From Watersipora subatra (Eukaryota > Bryozoa > Gymnolaemata > Cheilostomatida > Watersiporidae): a DNA stretch of 64,000 nucleotides. The translations under genes were made by a program, and so were the position numbers. The stretch is from NCBI RefSeq assembly GCF_963576615.1, contig NC_088708.1, positions 7,688,001 to 7,752,000 of the forward strand. Reading direction: 5' to 3'. Positions 14,034-28,100 of the stretch are shown one piece after another. Below the pieces are notes generated by a model. It saw only the letters and a program-made list of their open reading frames with translations. It searched no databases and was not told the DNA's origin. How positions within the stretch are numbered: position 1 is the stretch's first letter; each line of letters opens with the position of its first letter.

Positions 14034-16969
14034 GGGATAGATAGAGAACAAACAGTAGAGAATAAACCATAGAATTTATAGCACTTACAGCCTGCGAGTG
14101 CCACAGACTCTCTTTGCCATAACATACAGATATACCTGATGAGACAGATACACTATTGTATTTATTATGGTATACATTCATTTTTATCAGAAGTCGTATG
14201 CTCTTGTTGTGCACTCTTGCAACTCATTTACGCACCAATTTGCTTTATTACAAACTAAGACATCATGATATAGGCTATGTAACCAAGACTCGGAGAACAG
14301 TTGCAGCGAGCAGTACAACTGTTAGGAGAGAAAACGTAGTTGTGTTGGGTGCATAATCAACCGCGATCTACACAGATGGCAGATAAAACACCTGTAACAT
14401 GTTAGCCATTTAATAAACAATAGTTTTTATCATTTACAATTAAACAAGTAATGCAGCGCAAAGGCGTGCAGGTTAAAATATAACCATTAATCTAAACCTG
14501 GATACAATAATATCAACAATGAATCTTCCACTGGCTCCAAGCATTTTTAAAGCTAATAAATCTAGTAGGATGTACAGAAATGACATCAACTGAGCTGTTT
14601 ATTAAACTTTTGCTGCTAGATAACTTCTACACTATCTGGTATATACAAGTGTATTCTTATAGTTACTGTATATTGTATATTAATCATTCAAATATACTGT
14701 TTGACACAAGTGTATAACACTTTTTAAACTTTTAAATCTAGTTTTAAATATAACTATAATATAAAAGCACAAAAAGCATTTTTAAAAATTGGAATTAAAT
14801 AAGTTCATGTTGTACTACTCAACTTAATATTGTTCATAAATATATATATAGATACTCATATAGATATATGTATATTCATTTCTACAGTATGTAGACATTC
14901 ATATATTTTGAACATCTACTATATAGATATTCATAATATAAATTGGTTAAAAAATTCATGTTTCTTCTTTCTTAGATATATATATACACATTACATAATA
15001 TTATATATGATTATGATAGATATTACATAATATTATATAGGCTATTGCTACATATTATTTGTAAGAATATACATGTACAGTAGCAATATTATATGATCTA
15101 TTAATTAGAAATCAGAAGATAAACCAGTCGTTTTGCACCTACCAGTAAGAAACTGTCTTCTCTCAAATGAACTCTGAGAGAATTACTTGAAGAGGTAATG
15201 CTGCCAGAGAGTTAGGAGACTAATTACAGTCATTTGCTGCCAATGTTAGCATGTCTGCCATTGATTTATCTAATAGACTTTTGGAACTTGAGGCTGTCTT
15301 ATGGCGCAACCATTGGCTGACATCTCAGTTATGACATTCAATAATTATTGCTGCAGTGACTAACCTGCCTTCACTGTTCAACCTTTAAACACCAACGCAT
15401 TCAATAATCTACCTTTGCATGTGTCTTATTATGTAGTCTGTGATCCAGCACACCAATTTCTAAACTTAATGATTTCATTGACATCAAAAAAGTTTTTCTA
15501 AATGTTGCTACTGTAATATCAAACTTAAAACTGTCTTCCTTACATCATGATTTCTGTTGTGTACGCAATGCAACGTGTAGCACTCATTTATGACTAACAA
15601 ATAATATAGTTTAGAGTTTTTAAGAAGATGTTGATTAAAAAATAGAGAAAGTAGATCAACTGTCTGCGTTGTAAGACGTACACAATAAAACTACAAGCAA
15701 TGAATATTATTTGTTATATTCCATCGTAAATTCTAGACCACATGTTGTTTTGTCCTGAATCTCCACCATGCCTAAAGACTGGCCGATTAGTAATTGCATG
15801 CTGGAAGCATATTTCATATATTTTATATACATACTTTTATATATAAAAACTTCAAATATGGCTCAAATCTACTCCATCAGTACACGTGAAATAATTTCGT
15901 ATATTTGCATTTCTGAAAAAATCGGAACTAAAAAAATGTGTAAATTTTTAAAGCTGTTGAATTTAAACAATGAGGGTAAAAAGTTACTCACACACCAAAG
16001 AGACTTCTTGCTGAGCTACATGAAGCAGTAGATCGCTAACCCTGAGAAGTCATGCAATGCATTTAACACTGTGTTTTAGCTCGCGATAATTGGCCACTCA
16101 CAAACTATGTACCCTGCAAAAGAGAATGCAAATAAATGAATCTGGCCCTATCACGCTGACCGCGCAGTAAACCGCATGAGCAAAGAACGGGCAGGAAGCT
16201 CCGAGTGCGACTCCATTCATCAATCAGCATGTTTGAATTGAATAGATCTAAAAGGTGCTTAGATGACCAACTGCGGGAGCCTTAGTCACAAGTTGGTTAC
16301 GAAAGTGTGCAGTATTAGTCATGAAAGGCATATTAACCGGGATGAGCACTTTGAGATTGTAAGCATAAGACTCATAGACACGCCTGTCTGAAGCTCCAGT
16401 GATGAGTAATTCCAGTGTATTCATCATCTACCATGGTGTCTTTTGAGTTAATCCTGGCTAACACAGATTTTTTCTCTGAAGGCCGGATGCACGTTGAGAA
16501 AGGCTTCTTTTAATACTTTTTCTTACTAGTTTTTTTACAAATCAAGCATTGTGCTAGAAAAAATGAACATAAACATGTCATTAATATCTGAGATTTATTT
16601 ATAAAAAATTCATAAATTGAAAAAGAAACAAATTAAGATGCTGTGTGTATAATACATAACAGTCATGCTCATGGTTGTATGACAGGACGACGGAGGGCTG
16701 CAGTTATTCTGTTTGTAAACATGAAGGGATAAATCCAAACAAAAATAAACTTCTTCAAATGCCATTGACGTCTTTGGGTTAAAAATCATGAGAAATTCAT
16801 AAAAATTCAACAACCAGTTATTGCAGGTGAGTTGGCTACATATACCACAAACTTTTAGTAAACTCTCTCCACCTGCGGCACTTGTTTTTTAACTAGGGAG
16901 CTTATCAAAAATCCTTGTCTCTCAGCTGCTTGATTATCTATTATAGCTATTGAGCAATTGTTTGATTGT

Positions 16970-17051
16970 TATGCAGGATTGAGTGTTGACACCCAGAGTT
17001 CACTGTTATGGATGCAGGATTGAGTGTTGACACCCAGAGTTCACTGTCATG
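16970..17051. repeat. Perfect-to-near 40-bp tandem duplication
   Basis: A unit starting ATGCAGGATTGAGTGTTGAC occurs twice head to tail and ends GTTATGG in one copy and GTCATGG in the other. This looks like a young local duplication in intergenic DNA. Confidence 0.8.
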
Positions 17052-19001
17052 GATGACTTGAAATTTTCATCACTGTTCACCAGTCTGTCAACTTAAGGCT
17101 CTAGTAGACTCTGGGTTAATAATAATGCAGCAAGCTAAATTTTTTTAACGATTCGATTTGTACTGTAGTAGTGTACATATAGCCTGAATATTCCCAGTGG
17201 CGCTTTGCTTGCAGATTAGGCATGACTCAACGACGAGTAAATCAACATAGTTCTGCATTTTTAACCAGCCAAAGACAGAAAAGAGCCTTTAATATAATAT
17301 GTATTGATCCAGCTATAAAATGGATTTTACTAAATTGCATTCACTCTACAATTTGTTTTTTTCCTGCAAGCGAGACACCAATAGTACTGCGACCATTTTA
17401 ATAAAACTTTTTTTACTTGTTCTATATACATATATAAATCTTGTACATGTTTCCACTGTAGCTTTTCACAATATTAACTTTGGTAAGCTATTTTGTCGCT
17501 TTACATTGTTGGCAAACTGCAGGAAATATGAGGTGGCCTGTGACTGCTCGCTATAATTATGTATATATACATGCGTAATGATGAACAAGCCGCCGCAGAC
17601 CATCTCAGGTTTTATACAGTTTGCTATTACGAAGCAGCAACAAAATTTTTAGTAACCAAATCCTATTCTTTAGGAAGCTACAATAGAAGCAGGTACTAAG
17701 TTGCTAATTCCTTTGCAGAGGACTAAAGCTGCAGAGCTGTAACTCTCGACTAAACACCCGAACACATGACAGAGAGATTAGAAGTGATGGCACTGTCTTA
17801 ATAGAATGTGTATTATTAATGAAGAGGGAATTACCTTGTAAGAACATCTTACTGACATGTGAGCTTTGTTTGGTGCCCGTGTCATGGTTGCCTTTCAGCT
17901 CCCTCAGCGGTACTTGACTGGGATATGTCTCCATTGAACATTAATTACCTCGCATATTATCTAGGAAGCACCTAGCTTTGTGTGTCAGTATGCAGCCATT
18001 TTTAAACAATGAGCGATGATTGCCATTTTAGGAAGCACATGTATATCTATTGACTTAATAAAAGCACAGTGGGTGTCAAGCTACTAGCACCTGTTGGAGT
18101 TTTACAAATAATTAAGTTTTCATTAAGGCTTAACAAAATTTTTTGTTGGGTTACTATACTTTACAGACAGCAAAATTATTTTAAACGATTCTTTTAAGGA
18201 ATACCGCAAATACAAGCGGTGGAAGACACTAAGAGATATATATAGCTAAGCAATAAGTATTTTTCTAAGCAAAAAACCGTCAAGTTGTACCAGCCTCACA
18301 GCCAAGTCAATGACCCAAATAGTGTAGCAAGATTTTTCCATACGATAAAACAACTAATGAAGCAGTACTACCTCTCCGCTATATTAATTGATGGATATGT
18401 AGCTATGGATATATTTGTCTTTCTTTGCGAGTTATATGTATTTGTATTATTCGTAGATAAATAACTAATGATGTTGACGTAGATGCAAACTACACAATTT
18501 TTTTAGAACTTAACTACGTAAACTAAGAGATAATCTAAACTTCAAACAGCACACCTTTGCCAAAAGTAGCTATATGACAAGGCCGCAATGTTGGTGAGCG
18601 CAAGCTTTCAATATTCTGACATTCGGTTGTGAATAAACGCGCCTGATGGAGCATTTCGAGTTCTGAATATTGATTTGGTATGTGTCAGTCGGCGAATGTC
18701 AAGAAAATTTAATGAAACAGATGTCAAGCACCACCCAAATTGATTGTCAGTTATGTAAAAGAACAACAGTGAAAGCATTTTCTATTTAACTCTGCTTATC
18801 AGAGCAACCATTGATATATTTAAAAGTTGCATAAAACAAAATATAAATAAAACAGTATAAAAGAAATAATAGTTTGTCAATAAATCAACATATGTGCTAT
18901 ATCAGCAGGGGTATTACTCCTGGGAGTAGCTTCTACTAAAATCAGTAGTGTGACTGCAAGCATCATGCTAGTCCTGTCTCATATAATAAATCTACTTGTC
19001 A

Positions 19002-19007
19002 TTTATT
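19002..19007 (-). terminator. Candidate polyadenylation signal of ORC1
   Basis: AATAAA on the minus strand (TTTATT on plus), about 115 bp past the ORC1 stop codon. Position and sequence fit a cleavage/polyadenylation signal, but this AT-rich region holds other matches. Confidence 0.4.
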
Positions 19008-19121
19008 AAATGCATAACAAGTGAGCCTACACGCTGCAATTGACAAAACAAATTTACTAATACAATGAGAGCACCATTAGAGACAGAGCTGCACATTTAC
19101 GATTATAAAAAAGAGACCGAA

Positions 19122-22100
19122 TTAGGATTTATCCTCTCGCAATGCATATTGTACATCGTCTTGACCTACATTCAGGCGAACTCTCTGATAGATGCCCTTA
19201 CCATTGCATTCCAACAGTATCAACTTTATATTGTTGAGGTTAGAACAGACTTTCATCATCTAAAACAACGTAAACATCAAACTAATTGTGTTCTGCCTCA
19301 GTGGTGAGCTACTAGTTACTACTAGGAGTGTTTGTGGACTCTCCTTTCTAGCGCAGCAGATGGTAAATATTTAAATTATCCATCGTTAAAAGGGGCATAG
19401 AGTAAACAATCGCCTACATGTATCCATGAACTTGGTTTCATTCTCTATCTTCTGCATTTAAAACAACAATTTGTGGATCAGTTAAACGAATCCAATAAAC
19501 GCATTTTAGCATTCACCTAACGCGCTCATGATACGGCAAGCATTCAGTAATTGAAGCTGACAAACAGCGACAACTTATAAAAATATTTAGCCGGATCTTT
19601 TAATAAAGCATTGACAAGTGTTATCTTATTCGCTGTCAAAGAAGTCTACCTGGCTCAGTTAAGATGTACACTTGTGTACTCCAAGCAAGACAAAGATTAC
19701 TGTGATGCAACAATTGTATGAGGTATGTGCTGGGAGTCTTAGAGCAACGGGTACACCCGAGCGAGCAGACAAATCTGAAAGCACCCAGATCAACTCCAAG
19801 GAGCCAATTTGTTCAGAGTTGCGTTTTCAAGCACTAACCGGATGCTGTTGTAATTGACGTGACAGTCTTCTGTACACAGCTAGACACAGAGCCTTTAAGG
19901 AAGTGGTAGAACGACTCTGACTAATCACAAGAGATCACAGAACAAAAAAACACAAGAGCAATTGTCATGCAAGTGCCAAGTATTACTGGTACTTTGCCAA
20001 CAAACATTATGCTTTTTAGCTAAAGCTTTATACAAGCTAATATTATATAGTACTGTCTCATTATAGCTATTAATAATGCTTGTAGCTTTTTACAAAGCTT
20101 TTCTATGACCAAACATATAAATACTTGGGTTTTCTGTTATCAAATCAGTTGTCTCTGGAGTGTGCAATAAACCATTCCTCTAATTTAATACTCTATTTAA
20201 TTGCTTCTGTGCAGAAACATAACAGCAATCCGCTCAGAGTTGACTGCATACAATGATAAAAATGGATACAACTGTCTCTTGGAAAGTCCAGAGTTGAAAA
20301 CAGACATTTAGACTGCCTTTATAGCTGTTCAACCTTGTCGCAGATGACTGTAGGAATCCAAGTGTCGAGACAACACAACTTACCTGCATCATCTTAATAT
20401 GAGGTACCCTCTCCATACTACAGAGGGCATTAACATGTCTTGACACTTGACAGAGTGTGGCCTCTTCTATACCACTTCTTGTAAACTCTGCCAGTAATGC
20501 CTTAAGCATGACCTTCTCATATATAGAACAGTTTCTACAGATAGCAAAGAATACAGGGTCTAACCATACCATCCATTAGAGACAATGCGCCTTTAAATAG
20601 ATCAGCATATAGGTGGTGCCTAAAAGGTGTACCTTATGGCCGTAATCTTGGGAGAAGAGAACATTTCCTGCAACGCCTGATTCACATGCTGCATGCGTAC
20701 TAACTCCTGTCCGTCCGCCTCGGCCACCTCCGTCGATCGGCGGCATATATCGAGGGCTCTGCGAGCATCCCCTGACACAGCTGCGACCTATAAAGGTCAT
20801 CAGCACAAATAACCATTTCCGCTTGTCCAACTGAAGTTAGCCAGCGAAGAGTGAGAGCAGATGCCTACCTTTCTAGATGCGAGCTGAACTGCGTCAGGAT
20901 CAAAAGCAGAAATGCCGGTAAGTCGGGAGTGGACAATTTCCTGCAGCTGCTGGAAGGTGTACGGCTGAAATGTCATCCTGTTTAATCCCTAAAGAGGCAA
21001 CACATATAATAGACATTGACGACATATAGACACATATAATAGGTGATCTCTTTGGTGAGTCTGTGATTCCAAACATGCAGTTAACCAATACAACATAAAA
21101 TGTGTTTTACCTCCCCAATGACTAACATTCATACATACTCGCCCTGTTCCCCTCTTCACCTACCAATTAACTATTAAAGACCAGCCGTGGCCTAATGGTC
21201 TAGACTGACTGACCTGCAAGCAACAGGTTGGGTGTTCAGTACCCCAACAAGGCTACTGTTGGTGACCTACAGAAATGCCATCAAATTTTAAAGGTTGACT
21301 TGCAACAAAATTCGCATTACAGTTATTTAGTATCAAAAGATTCACCATGTCTTACTCTGCTGTGTTGTAGGTGCAAAATATGTGGAAATGTGATTACAAG
21401 CTCTTAAAAGCTAAAAAACGAACAGTGAATTGCAGCCATCATGAAATCCCTGTCAATTGGAATCTTTTTTCAAAACGGCTCAAATAGAATGTAGCTGAAC
21501 ACGATGGCTCCTGTTTACACTTTTATGCAGCCTCCTACGTCAAAACCTCATGCGTGAAGTATATTTGTAAAAATATTTTTCACGCCAGACATTTAGACCT
21601 CGCATTCAATAAAACCATGTCTATTGTCCTTATGCATCTGTTTCATCATCATTGTAATGCTGTCACTTTTAGCACTGATATCTCAAAACCTACCGTAAAA
21701 TATTGTTTAATTATTTTACCTTAGCTCGAAGGAGTGCATATCATCATCTGATAAACATGAAGAGCCTGTTGGTCAACGGCGATAGTCGAAAAATGCTGCA
21801 GAAATCATTCGCGCTATTTGGCAAGAAGTATGCGCCACATGATCAGATCACGACTAGATGATTAGACCAAACCGAAACAAAACTGTAACGTAGCGAGAAT
21901 CTATATTTGATACGGGCTTTTCGGTAGAACCCGAAGTGTTTATCATAAACTAGTGCTACGAGACGTTTTATATTGCGCCTTTTATTTCACGTGATCAAGA
22001 AACAATAACCACGATGTTTGAGTTCGCCGTCGAAATAAGATATTCCAATCTACGGCGTTTTCGTGATGGCTACAGTTAACTGTTCATTTTTGCACCTACA

Positions 22101-25100
22101 ACACAGCAGAGTAAGCCATAGTGAACCTTTTCATACCAAATAACTGTAATGCGAATTTTAGTTGCAAATAAACCTTTAAATTTCTCTCTGTAACTGGGCA
22201 TGACTTGTCCAAGAGGCTTTCTTGCCACTGGACTCAGAAATGTCCAGCAAAGATCACAGAACATTTGTTTGTGCAACATTGCTCTTTACGACAAACACGC
22301 ATGGCCTCTGTTTAAGTTAAGTAGCCAAGTTATAAGCTAAGTAGCCATCATACTTGGTCTTCGAGGGATTGCTTACACAACTAACTGCTGGGACAAGGCT
22401 TGGGGGTGGTACATGAAAAGTGCACCGTATGCTCGTAATCATAGCAGAAGGCATATCATACACGCTAGTAAACTGCAGTAAATGAAATTGCCTTCAATTA
22501 TTTGCAATCTAAGTTCCCATCACTTCTCAGCTTCAAAGATTGAATAACTAAAACCAACCAGCCTACTTGAAACTCGATTCATCATGACTCTCTCCGGCAG
22601 GTCCATCGTGTTGGCAATGGCTAGCACGACCAGCCTGCTCTTCGGCTTCGTCGGCCAATCAAAGAGGTTGTAGAGGATTTCCTGCTTACGCGTCACCAAC
22701 AGATCAAGCTGCCAAACAAAATAAGTTAAACGATGTTGGCAGCTTTTAAAGACACTCTAAATATGCTCCACGGAGTCATCATCCCACATGTTTTGATGTT
22801 TTATTTAAAATATAATAAAATGTTAGCCTGTAAGTGGTTGTTCACGATCTGCACTTAGCGTTTTAGACATAGGCCTCTATAACAATGTATATACTGAAGT
22901 CATATCAAAGAAAGTTCATGGCTATATCTCTGGTTCTATAGATTATAGATATTGCATATGAGTTATGTTAAACATTACAAACCATTGTAGAAACTGTTTC
23001 TTCGAACAATAAATGACGTAATGAACTTTCAACTTGTCATTTTAATAAAGTGCATTAATAAATTTAAAAAAAGAATAAGTGCTATTTTACAACTTTACAC
23101 TAAAAAGTTTTTAGCATTACAATTTTGCTCCCACCTGTATATGCATTCAAAGACCGGGAGAAGAAACAGAAGGGAGTAGAAGAAATGAAAGATGCAATAA
23201 AAAAAGAACATTGATAGCAAATGAATCCACAGAGATGGAGTTGAGGCTATAGATAGAGAACCTAGGCTATTCTCACCTCATCGACAAGTAATACAATGCT
23301 CTCCTGTCTGCGATCTTTGCAGAAGATGTTATCTAGAAGAGACGTCGCGTGATCGGCAGTCACAATCTTGTCCTTCAACCCCTACAAAATGTCAGCACCA
23401 GGCAAGCATGTAAAACCGCTAAGAAGATGCAGCTGGGGTATATTCTAAAAGTGAGTTATGATGGCAATCAGCTTCTCCTGTACAGCAGCACAAGTGGTAA
23501 AATGCAATTGGTTGCTAAATGGATTGAACTACGAGCCCGCGTCCTCTGATGTGTCCCCTGAAGCGAGGACTGAAATGTCCGCGTCCTCTGATGTGTCCCC
23601 TGAAGCGAGGACTGAAATGCCCGCGTCCTCTGATGTGTCCCCTGAAGCGAGAACTGAAATGCCCGTGTCCTTTGATGTTTCCCCTGAAGTGAGGACTGAA
23701 ATGCCCGCATCCTTTGATGTTTCCCCTGAAGTGAGGACTGGAATGCCTGCGTCCTCTGGTGTCCCCTGAAACAAGGACTGAAATGCCCACGTCCTCTGAT
23801 GTTTCCCCTAAAGCGAGGACCGGAATGCCTGCGTCCTCGGGTGTCCCCTGAAACGAGAACTGAAATGCCCACGTCCTCTGATGTGTCCCCTGAAGCGAGG
23901 GCTGAAATGCCCACATCCTCTGATGTTTCCCCTGAAGCGAGGACCGGAATGCCTGCGTCCTCTGGTGTCCCTTGAAGCGAGGGCTGAAATGCCCGCGTCC
24001 TCTGATGTGTCCACTGAAGCGAGGACTAAAATGCCCGCATCCTCTGATGTATCCCCTGAAGCGAGGACCGAAATCAACTGATCCACTAATATTTATTTAT
24101 TTTTCTTTTATTTATTTAATCTTATAGTCTATCCTGATTTTTGTACTTCTGACAAACAGTTTGCAATGCAAACAGAGGTTCATTCATATTCGAGATGTTA
24201 AATCATATTCGCAAGCGTAGCGAAGAACTATGCTTGCGATGAATTACGTAATCAGATAATAAAAAATAAATGTTAGGTTTTCCATCGCATCGGCATCATT
24301 ATTATGGGGTGGATAAAAGACTACAACTCCGTGTATAGAGGCCGATATTTGCACAAAAACTGGAGACCTGAAACAAGACAGAGCTATTCCTGGTTGTATA
24401 AGGTCATACAGCATAACAGAGTCCAGTGACCATGTGAAAAAAGATAAAAACCCTAGCATAGGCTACTGGTAAGTAGTTCATCCATATCCTGAGCATGATT
24501 GTTGCATTTTGAGATATACCCAAACTGCTCATAATCCAAGTAGCTAACACTTAATGCTTATAGGGCTAAGCTTCCTGCCATGCCATAAACCATGTTCTCA
24601 CAAAACAAAGATACTTACATTACTGTGATCAAACTTAACTTCCTGGCAACCAAACACGGACAGGAAAAAGGTGAGCACCATAGAAAGCAACAAATCAGAC
24701 ATGTTAATTACATCATACCTATACAATAGATATTACAAGTACTACAAGCCGTTGTGACACCAGAGAGGAAGCTTCATCATAACACCATTTATCAAGGAAT
24801 TTGAGGGTTTAGCAATAGAAAGTAATTAGGTCGAGTACAGACATCTCACAAATGTCTATTAAAATTCTAAAATTCAAGTCCATAAATAATGGATTACCGC
24901 AGACGTCGAACATTATAATTCTATTACATACAATCAAAAACCCGCATTCCAAGAAAAATTGAAAGTTTAAAATAGTACGATTATCTGCAGCTAAAAGGAT
25001 GTGACAGAGGAGTGGCAAAGTCTACATACCTATTTTACAGAAGTCGTTATGAGATAGAAGTTAATTTTTTTCAGGAGTAATTTCTTCGTGGAGCCATTCG

Positions 25101-28100
25101 CAATAGTTCGACAATTTTGTACTCAAGCAGTAAGGAAGAAAAATGGCAAAAACAGATTACACGGTCTCATCGTTATAGGTATGTAGCAGATCAACTCCCC
25201 AATTAACTAAGTCAACGTACCACTACAGACAATGCATTACTAAATCCTCGTTTTTCTTCGTCCGTGTATTTTGTAAAACTTCTCTAAAATAGTCTAATAT
25301 TTTAATGAAAACAAATTCTACTAGAATATAAATAAGGGTGCCTTGTTGCCGTACCTGAATTTTACGTAGACTTTTAAGGAATGTAAGTCTTTTCCATGCA
25401 CTGTATATCAACAGCATATTGCTATAGCAATAACTCGAGAGTCGGCAAAGTTAAACACTACTTGAACTTTTATTCTTTTGTATAAAACTTGATCGATTAT
25501 TATAAAAATGATAAACGCAAAATCTCTCATTTTTAGCTGCGCCATCATTATGTAAACACCAACCCCACAGCCACCAACCGTAGCTAAATGTTAGGAATAT
25601 ACGTATGTGGTGGCACCCTAACTGCTTCACATATTAACTGATGTAAGAGCTTATCTCAGATTGAGTACTGTAACAAACCTTCTTTGGGTGAGATAATAAA
25701 ATTATTTTATAAAAGAACAGTTGTAACTTTACGACTACAACAAAGTGAATGACTCGCAGATACGATACAAATCGCTGCAGGCACTACCACTGTAAATGAA
25801 TGCTGTGCTGTCCTTGTAAACTTGCAAAGTGTAAAAATATCTATAGAGAATGAGAGGGCAAATCTTGAACTCTTAGTGCAACAGGAAGTGTAAAGCTATG
25901 TGGAGCTTCAGCCACAAATAGTATTGAGTCCTTCACAAGCAAATGTGTCTATCTCATTGTAATATAGAATCGATATTGCCATTGTACACTAGCGAGTGAA
26001 CAACCCCCGTACCTTTCCTAGTATTCACATGCACAGTATACTAACACATGCATCCTGGATTAACTGCAGGTTAGTCTCTGCGACAAGGAGTGTCCAATGA
26101 GCTCGCCCTTTGAACTAGTCAATTTTTAAAATCTTACAAGTAATACCGCAATTGTGTATGAAAGACTCAGTTGCGGGATTTTTTGTAGATAAACGACACA
26201 GATTTTCATAGACATTTGTTGGTAGGTTTTGAGTAGAGGCATAACTAGCCATCAATGGCTCTAGTGTAACACGACCACTTCCTGAAAAATAGCAGATATT
26301 AATGGTAATGATCATTTTCATATATCCTACAATGTCATAGTTGTCCCTTTTATTGATGAGTTACCGAAAACCTAAATCGAGGTGATCCTGGAGATAGAGT
26401 ACAGCGATGATACTGGTGAACTTAGTTTGTTGAATTCTCAGTTTAAGCCTAAATGTATGTTGAGTTCTCAGTCTAGGACCTACAGGTGGTGAGTTCTAAG
26501 GACCTACAGGTATGTTGAGACCTCAGTCTAAGACCTACATGTATGTCGGTAACACATTCATTATCCATGCGCTGATGAACTGTAGCCTCACCTTGTGGAC
26601 ACTGTGCTATCTCTTACGATGGCATCTCAACAGCTGACTAGCCTAGCAATAAAAGAGTTCTCATTGGCCGATGGTATTTCTTTACAACTTCTCCGGGACA
26701 ACAGGCTAATTATGATCCAAACAATTTTACTCTCAGAAATGATGACACCCACTGAATATTTTTGCCAGCTCATTCAGCTAAGCAAAAGCTTAGAAAATGT
26801 GTTTCACACATTTTTTAAGAAGGAAGAAGAAGAGTAATGGCTGACCTTATAGATTTGTACGAACGCCTGGTGAGGTTGGGTGAGGCGCATGCCGTTTACA
26901 TCAATAAACTTAAAGCCTGGCAGCGAATGATCAGATTGCTGCTGCAAATGTCTCACCACCTCCAATACTGTTGCTGTCTTGCCTGTCCCAGGCACACCCG
27001 ATATGTACAGACATCTGCAAGACCAATAAAGCCATAAGATTGACACACTATCCACACTTTCCATCAGACAAGCCAACTGTATCTAGGGTGCTTAGCTTTT
27101 GCTACGAGCCTGGAACAGGAGTGAATTATCTTATTTTAAATAAAACTAAATAAGAATTCGACGTACCCGCCTGTACCGCTCTCAAGTTTTCCCTCAACAT
27201 AGCCAAGAATGTTAGCAAACTCCTCCTCTCTGCATGGCAAGGAGATCGGAACTGCGCTCACATGCAGTTGAGCACGGGCTCTCTCTAGGACCGTCCCTCT
27301 CTCTTTTACAGGTTTGCGTCTTTCCTGCACTGAAGGCGTAAAAGTTGATAGCCTGCTATGTCTGGTCTGGCTAGCTTTGCCCTATATTAACACAAAAACA
27401 ACTAGGTGCCAAGAAAGTAGACAGTGCTTGGGAAGGGTAGGAGAAACAGCAAGCAGTAAATATAATGTATGTTGATCTGGTTGATCTGTATCCAGATTTG
27501 CTTGCTATGTTGAAACTGTCACACATTGGAGTAAATATTCTAATAACAATACATTGTGTTTAGTTCATTTGAGAGCCCAAAAATGATAAATATTTTAATT
27601 AAACAATTTTATACAGCATTTAAACAAATACACTACATGAAACTATGCCGAAACATAAATGTAAAAACCCAAATTATAAGTAAAAACTACATTACTAAAG
27701 CAATGATAAACTGTAAAAAAAGGTTTTACTGTTACTTTGCCTTAAGGAAACATGAACAGAAGTGCAGGCTGAGTAATGGATAGGTTCAGTGGTAGAGTGA
27801 GAGAGATAGTTTTCAGAAAAATAAATGCTGGAAAGGAGTTGATAGGTCAAGACAAAAATTTGCTCAAGTTTAGTAATACAGTCATACATCTACATACTTG
27901 CTTAATGCATTCTAGGAATGAACTCGTTCATAAATTTTCTCTTACCTCAGCAATATTTCCTATATAAATAAACTAAATACAAATTACCGTGAATTTCGGC
28001 GTATAAGTTAAAAATTTGACACCAAATTTCAAGCTTAATAACCCATCCTCGAAGTATACAGCGGTCATATTTTTTATGACATGAATTCTAGTAAAATTAA

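Larger units (their letters stand above)
8874..19121. other. Intergenic region between the ABTB gene and ORC1
   Basis: About 10 kb with no gene I can support. It should contain the ABTB promoter near 8874-9700, where base composition is more balanced, and the ORC1 3' untranslated region at its right end. It also holds a long GA tract (13213-14033), short tandem duplications near 11777-11890 and 16970-17050, and AT-rich (TATA)n-like sequence around 14840-15070. Short frames here show no family similarity or codon pattern that I recognise. Confidence 0.6.

Noticed and set aside
13077-14125. Long open frames of Ser/Leu/Pro or Arg/Glu/Gly residues
   Set aside because: They come from the GA-rich tract, in which stop codons are rare; several overlapping frames are open on both strands and there is no conserved domain.
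21183-21254. Functional tRNA-Ala gene
   Set aside because: The anticodon stem is good but the T arm does not pair properly and there is an acceptor mismatch; a SINE head or pseudogene is likelier.
23458-24086. Repeat-protein-like frames ([21 protein letters not shown] types)
   Set aside because: They are by-products of a 42-bp minisatellite inside an ORC1 intron; frames are open on both strands at once and unit-length changes disrupt them.
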